Positions 34,407 through 42,245 of a DNA stretch of 64,000 nucleotides are shown one piece after another. The stretch spans positions 310,001-374,000 of the forward strand of contig CAVXNB010000003.1 of the NCBI GenBank assembly GCA_963763085.1, written 5' to 3'. The DNA is from CAVXNB01 sp963763085 (GTDB lineage Bacteria; Actinomycetota; Acidimicrobiia; Acidimicrobiales; Bog-793). Under the pieces are notes generated by a model, which made no database searches, was not told the DNA's origin, and worked only from the letters and a program-made list of their open reading frames with translations. Within the stretch, counting starts at the first letter, position 1, and every line of letters starts with the position of its first letter. A program made the translations under genes and the position numbers.

Positions 34407-35266
34407 CAGCCAGTGGTGGTCGTCGTGCCCACCGCCTTGGTGGTCGTCGTGCCCACCGCCTTGGTGGTCGTCGTGGTTCCTGACTTGGCCGTCGTGCTTG
34501 TCCCCGGCTGAGTCGAGGTGGTGGTGGGGCCGATGATCGTCGTCGAGGTCGTCGAGGTGGTCGTCGTTGTCGACTGGGTCACGAGGAAGGCGGCGACCTT
34601 CTTCTGGCCAGGCGGCCGGGGGATCTTCGCCGACTTCGTCACGAACGCGACCAGGAACATCTCGCCGTTGGCGTACCCGAGATCCGTGGCGTTCGTGGTC
34701 GGGAAGGGCGTCTTCGCCACCGGCGAGCTCCAGATGTAGGTCCGGACCGAACCCGGCTTCGAGCCGCATTTCTGACCGTTGACGTAGGTGCCGGCGAGCT
34801 TGAGCGGCTTCGGGAGCTTGAGCGACGTGCTCGTCAGCGTCACGCCCTCCGAGGTGAGGAACTTGCCGAGGGTGGCGTTCGTGCCTTCGAACTGACTTGC
34901 CTTGCTGCCAGCTCTGGCGGGCTGGATGTCGACGACGCCGTCGCCGCTCGTGATGATGCCCGAGTTCTGGTCGGTGCTCGCGGGCAGGTTCTCGACCCTG
35001 CCGCAGACGTCCACGGAAACCGCAACCTGCCAGTGGTCGGTCAGCAACGGCGGCGTCGTGTTGGCCGGCGTGGTCGTCGTCGTGGTCGTCGTGTTCGAAG
35101 CCGCCTGCAGGAGCTGGTGGCGGCTCAAGGCGATCAGAGCGATCCCGATCACGCAGACCGCCAGAAGGATCGAGTACCAGCCGTAGGGCGTGCGCGACTT
35201 GTAGCTGCGGCTCCCGCCGATGGAAGCGGCGCGCGCGACCCTTCGGCCGATGGAATCCCTGGGCAC
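34406..35266 (-). CDS. Membrane-anchored protein with Thr-rich linkers, unknown function
   Basis: A 286-aa protein with a basic N-terminus, one membrane anchor (about residues 31-47), a poly-Thr linker, a folded outer domain (about 75-220) with two cysteines (VDVCGRVENLP and NGQKCGSKPG), and a Thr/Ser tail of about 60 residues. The outer domain is not a family I recognise. The tail is encoded partly by 24-base tandem repeats. It is located in the operon between WbbL and the pyrophosphorylase, so it may be a glycosylated cell-surface protein; that is inference. Confidence 0.75.
   Translation of the reverse strand: MPRDSIGRRVARAASIGGSRSYKSRTPYGWYSILLAVCVIGIALIALSRHQLLQAASNTTTTTTTTPANTTPPLLTDHWQVAVSVDVCGRVENLPASTDQNSGIITSGDGVVDIQPARAGSKASQFEGTNATLGKFLTSEGVTLTSTSLKLPKPLKLAGTYVNGQKCGSKPGSVRTYIWSSPVAKTPFPTTNATDLGYANGEMFLVAFVTKSAKIPRPPGQKKVAAFLVTQSTTTTTSTTSTTIIGPTTTSTQPGTSTTAKSGTTTTTKAVGTTTTKAVGTTTTTG
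34415..34475. repeat. 24-base tandem repeat, about 2.5 copies
   Basis: The unit starts ggtggtcgtcgtgcccaccg and recurs exactly at 34415, 34439 and partly at 34463. It encodes the Thr-rich KAVGTTTT tail of the membrane-anchored protein. Perfect identity between copies suggests recent slippage or recombination, so the length may vary between strains. Confidence 0.8.
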
Positions 35267-35346
35267 GGGCCGCGACTCTAGTCCCGGCTCGCACCCTCAT
35301 CCCTCCGCCCGCTACCGGAGAGACGCGGCGGCAAGCGCGGCGAGTC

Positions 35347-36261
35347 TCATGGCGCGGCGTTTCGGGCGGCCCGTCCGGTCCGCCAAGGGAGCGGGCGAAG
35401 GGTGGCCGCATAGTGCTCCGAGGCGCTCAGGACGAGCCGCGCACCCAGGGCGAGCGCCACGAGCGGGAGTAGAAGGCGCTCGCGTCCCTCGGTGGAACGG
35501 TTCGCAAAACGGAAGATCGACCGGTGGTGAGCCACCAGCATCCGGTAGGGGCTGCGTGAAGTGGAACGGCCCTGCTCATGAGCGACGCGTGCTGCGGGCT
35601 CGTACAGAATCCTCCAGCCCGCGCGGCGCAGCCGCCAGCACAGGTCCACGTCCTCGACGTACATGAAGTACGCCTCGTCGAATCCGCCGACCGCCTGGAA
35701 GGCGTCGCGACGCACGAGAAAGCCGGCGCCCGAGACCCAGTCCGCTTCCCGAGCCCGATGTTGGTCGTCGCCGAGCAGCCGGTAACGCCTGGTCCACGGG
35801 TTGCCGCGCCAGAAGAGGCCCACGAAGCCGTGCCCGAGCGCGTCGCCCAATCCGGGGAAGGAGCGACCGGACGGGTAAACCGATCCATCCGGCTCGAGGA
35901 GCATCGGGCCGGCCGCTGCCGCGCCCGGATCCGCGTCCAGAGCCGCGGTAAGTCGCTCGATCGCCTCCGGCTCGACGACGAGATCCGGGTTGCTGATGAA
36001 AAGGAGCTCGCGAGCGGTGTCTCTCGCGCCGAGGTTCGCCCCGGCCCCGTAGCCCCCGTTCCGCGGGGAGCGCACCACTCGGCTCGAAGGGTCACGAGCC
36101 TGCAGGAGGGCGATCGACGCGTCCGTCGAGCCGTTGTCGACGACGACGACGTCGACGATCCCGGCGCCTCTGAGGCTCGACACGCATCGGACGAGCGCGT
36201 CGCCCGCGTTGTAGTTGACGACGACCGCGCCCACCCTCCGGGGGATGTCGGACGTCGGCAC
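35347..36261 (-). CDS. WbbL-type GT2 rhamnosyltransferase
   Basis: A 304-aa GT-A glycosyltransferase. AVVVNYNAGDALVRCVSSL starts the fold, VVVDNGSTD holds the nucleotide-binding Asp, ISNPDLVVEP is the DxD-equivalent, and SGAGFLVRRDAFQAVGGFDE with FMYVEDVDLCWRLRRAGW is characteristic of WbbL. In mycobacteria WbbL adds rhamnose from dTDP-rhamnose to GlcNAc-PP-decaprenol, the linker between peptidoglycan and arabinogalactan. The RfbD and RfbB genes directly upstream support a rhamnose donor. GTG at 36261 lies two bases after the rfbD stop. One C-terminal hydrophobic segment is visible. Confidence 0.85.
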   Translation of the reverse strand: MPTSDIPRRVGAVVVNYNAGDALVRCVSSLRGAGIVDVVVVDNGSTDASIALLQARDPSSRVVRSPRNGGYGAGANLGARDTARELLFISNPDLVVEPEAIERLTAALDADPGAAAAGPMLLEPDGSVYPSGRSFPGLGDALGHGFVGLFWRGNPWTRRYRLLGDDQHRAREADWVSGAGFLVRRDAFQAVGGFDEAYFMYVEDVDLCWRLRRAGWRILYEPAARVAHEQGRSTSRSPYRMLVAHHRSIFRFANRSTEGRERLLLPLVALALGARLVLSASEHYAATLRPLPWRTGRAARNAAP

Positions 36262-36263
36262 CC

Positions 36264-37133
36264 TCAAGCGATCAACTCGGCGACGAGATCGGTGATCGGC
36301 TTCTCCCAGCCGGGTAACGGGTCCCATCCGAGGAGCCGGAGCGCGGCGTTGTCGAGAACCGAGTTGGCGGGCCGAGGGGCGGGCCGCGGCGGTGTCAGCT
36401 CCTTGGTCGAGATGGGCTCGACCCGCCCCGGGTCCAGGCCCGCGGCGCCCAACACCAGACGGGCAAACTCGTACCAGGTCGTCGCGCCCTGGTTGGTGAC
36501 GTGGAAGATGCCAGGGAGCTTGCCGAGCGAGAGCTCGACGGCCGTCTTGGCCACGCTGGCAGCAGTCGTCGGGCTTCCGCGCTGATCGTCCACGAAACGA
36601 AGCGGCTCAGTTCCCGCTGCCAATCGAAGCACTGTCTTCACCATGTTCGCCCCGGTCCTGCCGCACACCCACGCGGTTCGGACGACCGTGTCACCCGGCC
36701 CGAGCTCGCGCTCGCCCCCGAGCTTCGAGCGCCCGTAGACGGACAACGGGTTCGGATCGTCCCACTCGACGTAAGGCCGGGGAGACGAGCCGTCGAACAC
36801 GTAATCGGTCGACAGGTAGCACACGTGCGCCCCGACGAGGCGAGCCGCCTCCGAGACATGGCGGGTGCCGAGGGCGTTCACGCCGTAGGCGCGGTCGGAA
36901 TCGGACTCACAGGCGTCGACGGCCGTCCAGGCCGCGGCGTGGATGATGATCTCGGGCTGAATTGTCCCGACGGCGGCGAGCACCGCGTCACGGTCGGCCA
37001 CGTCGAGGGCGCTGCGACCGGCGGCCACGACATCGAGCGACGGGCCACGGCGCCGCTCGCCGGCCCGGCGTCGAAGGTCGGCGACGATCTCGGTTCCGAC
37101 CTGGCCGGCCGCGCCGGTCACCAGCACACGCAC
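36264..37133 (-). CDS. rfbD: dTDP-4-dehydrorhamnose reductase
   Basis: A 289-aa SDR enzyme that makes the last reduction to dTDP-L-rhamnose with NADPH. VRVLVTGAAGQVGTEIV is the cofactor site, HAAAWTAVDACESD the conserved strand, YLSTDYVFDGSS the catalytic Thr/Tyr region, YGRSKLGGER the YxxxK motif, and RTAWVCGRTGANMV follows. The GTG at 37133 lies 13 bases after rfbB; another GTG follows at 37127. Together with rfbB this gives two of the four rhamnose pathway steps; rfbC is not present in the window. Confidence 0.94.
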   Translation of the reverse strand: MRVLVTGAAGQVGTEIVADLRRRAGERRRGPSLDVVAAGRSALDVADRDAVLAAVGTIQPEIIIHAAAWTAVDACESDSDRAYGVNALGTRHVSEAARLVGAHVCYLSTDYVFDGSSPRPYVEWDDPNPLSVYGRSKLGGERELGPGDTVVRTAWVCGRTGANMVKTVLRLAAGTEPLRFVDDQRGSPTTAASVAKTAVELSLGKLPGIFHVTNQGATTWYEFARLVLGAAGLDPGRVEPISTKELTPPRPAPRPANSVLDNAALRLLGWDPLPGWEKPITDLVAELIA

Positions 37134-37146
37134 AGCGGACCTGACT

Positions 37147-38178
37147 TCAGGTTTGATAGGACGGCGCCGAGATGGTCGCCCACGAGGCCTCGGCGACCGG
37201 TGACCGCCCGATGAGCGGTTCCCACCAGGCGCGGTTGTCCCGGTACCAGGCGACGGTCTCCGCCAGCCCCGACTCGAATTCGACTGTCGGCTCCCAACCG
37301 AGCTCGGTCCGGATCTTGGTCGAGTCGAGCAGGTAGCGCCGGTCATGCCCGGGACGGTCCGGCACGATCGTCTTCAACGATTCGGGCTGGCCCGTCGCAG
37401 CGAGCACACCGTCGGCGATCTGCTCGATGCTGGCCTCTTCGCCCGAGCCGACGTGGTAGGTCTCGCCGACCACGCCATCGCTGAGCACGAGCTCGACGGC
37501 GTGACAATGGTCGTCGACGTGCAGCCACTCACGCCGGTTCTTCGTCGACGCGTACAGGGGCAGCGTCTGGCCCTCGAGGGCCCGCGTCGCGAACAGGGGG
37601 ATGACCTTCTCGGGGAATTGGTAGGGACCGTAGTTGTTGCAGCAGTTCGTGATCGTCGCCCGCAGGCCGAACGTCTCGATGTAGGACCGGACCACGTGGT
37701 CGGCGCCCGCCTTCGACGCGTTGTAAGGGGTGCGTGGCCGGTACGGGGACTCCTCGTTGAAGGACTCGTCGCTGTCGAGGGCGAGATCCCCGTAGACCTC
37801 GCAGGTCGAGATGTGATGGAACCGGTCGACGCCGACCCGCCGGGCCGCGTCGCACATCGCCTGGGTCCCGAGGACGTTGGTCCTGAAGAAACGCGCCGGG
37901 TCCAGGATCGCCAAGCTGTTGTGCGACTCGGCCGCGAAGTTGACGATCGTCTCGGTGCGGTGTCGTCTCAGCGTCGCCTCGACGAGGGGCTGGTCGCAGA
38001 TGTCTCCTTGCACGAAGGTCACCCGACCCGCACGCTCGAGGTCGCCGATGCTGCGGCGGTCGCCGGCATACGTCAGCGCGTCGAGAACCACCAGTTCGTC
38101 CTCCGGATGGCGCGCGGCCCAGTAGCGCACGAAATTCGAACCGATGAATCCGGCACCGCCGGTGATGAGCAGCCGCAT
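37147..38178 (-). CDS. rfbB: dTDP-glucose 4,6-dehydratase, divergent active site
   Basis: A 343-aa dehydratase-type SDR enzyme. LLITGGAGFIGSNFVRYW binds NAD, TPYNASKAGADH gives the Tyr-Lys pair, and NCCNNYGPYQFPEKVIPLF with RREWLHVDDHC are classic RfbB segments. Two usual motifs differ: STDEVYG is STCEVYG (Cys126 where the catalytic acid Asp is expected), and ESHVDRS is ESHNSLA. The overall match keeps it in the dTDP-glucose dehydratase family, but the substrate or mechanism may differ. ATG at 38178 is preferred over GTG at 38187. Confidence 0.9.
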   Translation of the reverse strand: MRLLITGGAGFIGSNFVRYWAARHPEDELVVLDALTYAGDRRSIGDLERAGRVTFVQGDICDQPLVEATLRRHRTETIVNFAAESHNSLAILDPARFFRTNVLGTQAMCDAARRVGVDRFHHISTCEVYGDLALDSDESFNEESPYRPRTPYNASKAGADHVVRSYIETFGLRATITNCCNNYGPYQFPEKVIPLFATRALEGQTLPLYASTKNRREWLHVDDHCHAVELVLSDGVVGETYHVGSGEEASIEQIADGVLAATGQPESLKTIVPDRPGHDRRYLLDSTKIRTELGWEPTVEFESGLAETVAWYRDNRAWWEPLIGRSPVAEASWATISAPSYQT

Positions 38179-38283
38179 GACCACCACAGGCTAATCGGCC
38201 GCGTGGCGGCTCCCGGGAAGGCGGCTCGCGACGGCGGCCCCGGACGTCAGCGGGCCGCCGGCGGGCCGCCGGCGGATCCTGGC

Positions 38284-39204
38284 TCAGCGGACGTGCACGA
38301 CGTCGCCGGCGGCGATGGTCCGGATGCATGCGCCCGTTGAGACGAGGAGGCATCCCGCATCGTCGACGTCGAGAGCCGTGCCGGTGACGACCTCGTCGAC
38401 GAGCTCGACACGCACCTCGCGGCCGATCGTGGCGGAGCGTTGGCGATATGCGGAGGAAACGGTCTGACGGCCCGCTGGTGTGGCGAGCCGGACGTTCCAA
38501 GCCCCCGTGTTCCGGAGCAGGCGCTCGACGAGGGCGTCCCGGTCGGTCGGCCGGCCCGTCACCCGGTTCAACGCCGTCCCCCGCCTCGCGATCGAGGCAA
38601 GCTCCCCGTCCTGGGAGTCCGCCGGCGGCCAGCCCGGAGGCCAGTTCACGTTGATCCCTATGCCGACGACAACACCGCACCCCCCGCGACCACTGCCAAG
38701 TGACGATCCGCCGCCCGCCGGCGCCGGCAGCACCTCGGACAACATGCCGGCCAGCTTCCGCTCGTGCGCGCCGAGGGGACCGGCACCGGCGCTCAAGACG
38801 AGATCGTTCGGCCACTTCAGCCGGGGCTCGACGCCGGCGGTCTCGGCACAGGCTTGCACCGCGCCGAGAGCCACCGCCCAGACTGCGAGATGAAGCCGTT
38901 CGGCGCTGAGATCCGGCCGCAGCAGGATCGAGCAGAGCACCGCGGAACCGGCCGGCGCTTCCCAGTGCCGGCCGCGGCGGCCGCGGCCGGCGCTCTGGCG
39001 CTCCGCGACGACGGCGTAACCCGCCGGGACCTCGATACCACCGGCCAATCCGCTGCCGGCCAGGTCGGCCAGATACCGGTTCGTCGAGTCGACGACTTCC
39101 AGGCGCTCCGGGACGGCGAACGGGATCGGAGGCCCGCCGGATCGCCGGCTCGTCAACGGATCGTCGTTGCCGCGCACGCCGAGGTAGCCTGCTCGACTGA
39201 GCAC
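38284..39204 (-). CDS. birA: Biotin-[acetyl-CoA-carboxylase] ligase, no DNA-binding domain
   Basis: A 306-aa biotin protein ligase. VDSTNRYL is the start of the catalytic domain, QSAGRGRRGRHWEAP the biotinyl-AMP loop, LKWPNDLVL the catalytic Lys segment, and VVGIGINVNW the following strand. A small C-terminal SH3-like domain (RQRSATIGREVRVEL) is present. There is no N-terminal helix-turn-helix, so it is a monofunctional ligase rather than a repressor. It is divergent from the biotin carboxylase gene across 74 bases, which fits co-regulation. The true start may lie further inside than GTG 39204. Confidence 0.93.
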   Translation of the reverse strand: MLSRAGYLGVRGNDDPLTSRRSGGPPIPFAVPERLEVVDSTNRYLADLAGSGLAGGIEVPAGYAVVAERQSAGRGRRGRHWEAPAGSAVLCSILLRPDLSAERLHLAVWAVALGAVQACAETAGVEPRLKWPNDLVLSAGAGPLGAHERKLAGMLSEVLPAPAGGGSSLGSGRGGCGVVVGIGINVNWPPGWPPADSQDGELASIARRGTALNRVTGRPTDRDALVERLLRNTGAWNVRLATPAGRQTVSSAYRQRSATIGREVRVELVDEVVTGTALDVDDAGCLLVSTGACIRTIAAGDVVHVR

Positions 39205-39278
39205 TCCGCTGCGGTGAGGCCGTCGGCCCGCGGCGTCCGCTCCATTGGGAGGCGAGGCTAGATCGAGGAAGGAGAGTC

Positions 39279-41051
39279 GTGTTCGAGAAGGTGCTGATCG
39301 CGAATCGCGGCGAGATCGCGGTGCGGGTCATCCGGACCTGCCGCGAGCTCGGGATCGCGACCGTCGCGGTCTACTCCGAGCTTGACCGCGACGCTCTTCA
39401 CGTCCGTCTTGCCGACGAGGCGTACGCCCTGGGCGGCCGGACCACGGCCGAGAGCTACCTCGCCACCGACGCGATCCTTGCTGCCCTGCAGCGAAGCGGT
39501 GCCGACGCCGTACACCCCGGCTACGGGTTCTTCGCCGAGAACGCCGCCTTCGCCCGGGCCGTGGCCGCCGCCGGCGCGACGTTCATCGGACCGCCTCCCG
39601 CCGCGATGGAGGTGATGGGCGACAAGATCAGCGCCCGGCTCGCCGCCGCCCGGGCGGGTGTCGCGGCTGTACCCGGACGAAGCGAGCCGATCCTCGACCC
39701 GGGCGAGATCATCGCCTTCGGCGAGGAGCACGGCTGGCCGGTTGCCATCAAGGCGGCCTTCGGCGGTGGCGGCCGCGGCATGAGGGTCGTGACCGCCGCC
39801 GGGGACGCGGCCGAGGCCATGGAGTCCGCGCAGCGTGAAGCTCAGTCGTCTTTCGGGCGCCCGGAGGTCTACGTCGAGCGGTACCTCACCTGGCCCCGTC
39901 ATGTCGAGATGCAGGTCTTCGCCGACCGCCACGGCAACGCCGTCTGGCTCGGGGAGCGGGACTGCTCGTGCCAGCGGCGCCACCAGAAGCTCGTCGAGGA
40001 GAGCCCTGCTCCCGAATTTCCCGACGAGCTGCGCCAGGCGATGGGCGCGGCGTCGGTACAGATCTGCCGGGCTTGCGACTACGAAGGCGCAGGAACGGTC
40101 GAATTCCTGTACGAGGACGGGAGCTTCTACTTCCTGGAGATGAACACCCGCTTGCAGGTCGAGCACCCCGTCACCGAGCTCGTGACAGAGCTCGATCTCG
40201 TCGAGTGGCAGCTGCGGATCGCCGCGGGCGAGGCGATCCCCCTGTCACAGGACGAGATCGCCGCCCGAAGGCGCGGGCACGCCATCGAGGCGCGGATAAA
40301 CGCAGAGGATCCGTCGGGCGGCAAATTTCTCCCCAGCCCCGGGAAGATCACTGCCCTTCGGCTTCCCCAGGGCTTCGGCGTGCGGTCCGACTCCGGGTAC
40401 GAACCGGGCGACTCCGTCACCCAGTACTACGACAACCTCGTCGCGAAGATCATCGCCTGGGGCGACGATCGCGACGCTGCCCGCCGGCGTTTGATCCGGG
40501 CCCTGTCGGAGATGGAGGTGGAGGGCATCGCCACCACGATCCCGGCCATTCAGGCCATCCTCTCGCATCCCGAGTTCATCGAGGCCCGCCACTCGACCCG
40601 TTGGGTCGAGGAGCGCCTCGACTTGTCGGCTGTCGCCGTCGCTCCCCCGGCCCCAGCCAAGCCCGACGACGCTGAGGAGATGGTCGTCCGGGAGGTCGAC
40701 GCCGAGGTCGACGGGCGCCGCTACCGGGTGAAGCTCTGGGTGCCCGATGCGACCGCGAACACCCAAGGGGCGGGCGGCGGCGGGCGGGTCGCCGCCACTT
40801 CCCGACCGCGCTCCGCAGCCGCACCTGTACTTGCCGCCGACGGGACCGTCACCGTCCCGATGCAGGGCACGATCGTCAAGCTGCTCGTCGCGGAGGGCGA
40901 CGTCGTCGAAGCCGACCAGACCCTGTGCGTGCTCGAGGCCATGAAGATGGAGAACCCGATCAACTCCGACCGTGCCGGAACGGTGAAGGAGCTGCGGGTC
41001 TCAGTCGGTGACTCGGTCGGTGCCGGTGACGTCGTGGCGGTCATCGAGTGA
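39279..41051 (+). CDS. Acyl-CoA carboxylase alpha subunit (biotin carboxylase + BCCP)
   Basis: A 590-aa fusion. The biotin carboxylase domain (residues 1-450) shows KVLIANRGEIAVRVIRTC, GGGGRGMRVV as the ATP loop, and EMNTRLQVEHPVTE. The biotin carrier domain lies at the C-terminus with the modified lysine in EAMKMENPI (near residue 555). It would carboxylate acetyl- or propionyl-CoA together with a beta subunit, which is not in this window. The GTG start follows ggaaggag. The methylmalonyl-CoA mutase 1.2 kb away makes propionyl-CoA a natural substrate. Its stop overlaps the next gene as GTGA. Confidence 0.95.
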   Translation: MFEKVLIANRGEIAVRVIRTCRELGIATVAVYSELDRDALHVRLADEAYALGGRTTAESYLATDAILAALQRSGADAVHPGYGFFAENAAFARAVAAAGATFIGPPPAAMEVMGDKISARLAAARAGVAAVPGRSEPILDPGEIIAFGEEHGWPVAIKAAFGGGGRGMRVVTAAGDAAEAMESAQREAQSSFGRPEVYVERYLTWPRHVEMQVFADRHGNAVWLGERDCSCQRRHQKLVEESPAPEFPDELRQAMGAASVQICRACDYEGAGTVEFLYEDGSFYFLEMNTRLQVEHPVTELVTELDLVEWQLRIAAGEAIPLSQDEIAARRRGHAIEARINAEDPSGGKFLPSPGKITALRLPQGFGVRSDSGYEPGDSVTQYYDNLVAKIIAWGDDRDAARRRLIRALSEMEVEGIATTIPAIQAILSHPEFIEARHSTRWVEERLDLSAVAVAPPAPAKPDDAEEMVVREVDAEVDGRRYRVKLWVPDATANTQGAGGGGRVAATSRPRSAAAPVLAADGTVTVPMQGTIVKLLVAEGDVVEADQTLCVLEAMKMENPINSDRAGTVKELRVSVGDSVGAGDVVAVIE

Positions 41052-42229
41052 GCGGCCCGGCCGGCTCGGCCGCCAAGGAGCAGGCGCGAGCGACGATTGC
41101 CAGCGCCGGCGAGCAGCTGCTCGCTCTGTCGCGGAGGATTCACGGCCACCCGGAGCTCGGTTTCGAGGAGGAGCGCGCCTCGACCTGGTGCGCGGAGCTG
41201 CTCGCCGGCGGCGGGTACGCAGTCGAGGCAGGCGTCTGCGAGCTGCCGACGGCGTTCGCAGCGTCGGCGGGATCGGGGCCGCTCACCGTCGCAATCTGCG
41301 CGGAGTACGACGCGCTGCCTGAGATCGGCCACGCCTGCGGGCACAACGTCATCGCATCGGCCGCGGTCGGGGCCGCCCTCGCGTTGGCTCCGCTTGCGGA
41401 CGAGCTCGGAATCACAGTGCGCGTGCTCGGCACACCTGCAGAGGAGGGCGGCGGCGGGAAGATCCTCATGATGCAACGAGGCGGCTTCGACGGCGTCAAC
41501 GCCGCGCTCATGGTTCACCCGGCGCCCAATGAGCTCGACCGCATGCCCTGCCTCGCAGTCGGGCACTTCGACGTCCGGTACACGGGCAAGGAGGCGCACG
41601 CGTCGGCCTACCCGGATCGGGGCATCAATGCCGCGGACGCGATCACAGTTGCCCAGGTCGCGATCGGGCTCCTGCGCCAGCACTCCCGCCCGAACGATCA
41701 GGTACACGGCATCGTGACCTACGGCGGTGCGGCACCGAACATCGTGCCCGCCCTGGCCGTCGCGAAGTTCTACCTCCGAGCGGAGTCCCTGGAGGATCTC
41801 AAGATTTGGGAGCCCCGGGTCATGAGATGCTTCGAGGCAGGGGCGCTCGCGACCGGCGCCTCCCTCGAGGTCCTGCTCCAGGGGCCGAGGTATTCCGAAT
41901 TCGTCACCGACGAGGCGATGGCGGCCCTCTACAGGCAGAACGCGGAGACTCTGGGGCGCGTGTTCCCGCCTGCGTCGGAGCGAACGATGAGCGGTTCGAC
42001 GGACATGGCAAACGTGTCGCTGGCCATTCCCTCGATCCATCCGATGCTCGGGATCGACTCGCTTCCGGCGGTCAACCACCAGCCCGAGTTCGCCGCCGCC
42101 GCCGCGAGCCCGGCAGCCGATCGGGCGCTGCTCGACGGTGCCGTCGCGATGGCCTGGACGACGATCGACCTGGCCGGCGACCAGGCCCTTCGGGATCGCC
42201 TCGGCGCCATCGCGTACCGACACGCCTGA
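41048..42229 (+). CDS. M20 family amidohydrolase
   Basis: A 393-aa metal-dependent amidohydrolase related to AbgB and IAA-amino-acid hydrolases. RRIHGHPELGFEE opens the catalytic domain, EYDALPEIGHACGHN supplies metal ligands, GTPAEEGGGGK the catalytic Glu pair, and ASAYPDRGINAADA the dimerization domain histidine region. It probably splits an N-acyl or N-aminobenzoyl amino acid. The GTG start overlaps the carboxylase stop by 4 bases, so the two are co-translated, yet I know of no metabolic reason for this pair. It converges on the mutase gene. Confidence 0.88.
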   Translation: MSGPAGSAAKEQARATIASAGEQLLALSRRIHGHPELGFEEERASTWCAELLAGGGYAVEAGVCELPTAFAASAGSGPLTVAICAEYDALPEIGHACGHNVIASAAVGAALALAPLADELGITVRVLGTPAEEGGGGKILMMQRGGFDGVNAALMVHPAPNELDRMPCLAVGHFDVRYTGKEAHASAYPDRGINAADAITVAQVAIGLLRQHSRPNDQVHGIVTYGGAAPNIVPALAVAKFYLRAESLEDLKIWEPRVMRCFEAGALATGASLEVLLQGPRYSEFVTDEAMAALYRQNAETLGRVFPPASERTMSGSTDMANVSLAIPSIHPMLGIDSLPAVNHQPEFAAAAASPAADRALLDGAVAMAWTTIDLAGDQALRDRLGAIAYRHA

Positions 42230-42245
42230 GCCGCGATCGGTCCGG

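Noticed and set aside
34415..34475. The 24-base repeats as a CRISPR or iteron array
   Set aside because: They are directly adjacent, in frame, and encode the Thr-rich tail of a membrane protein.
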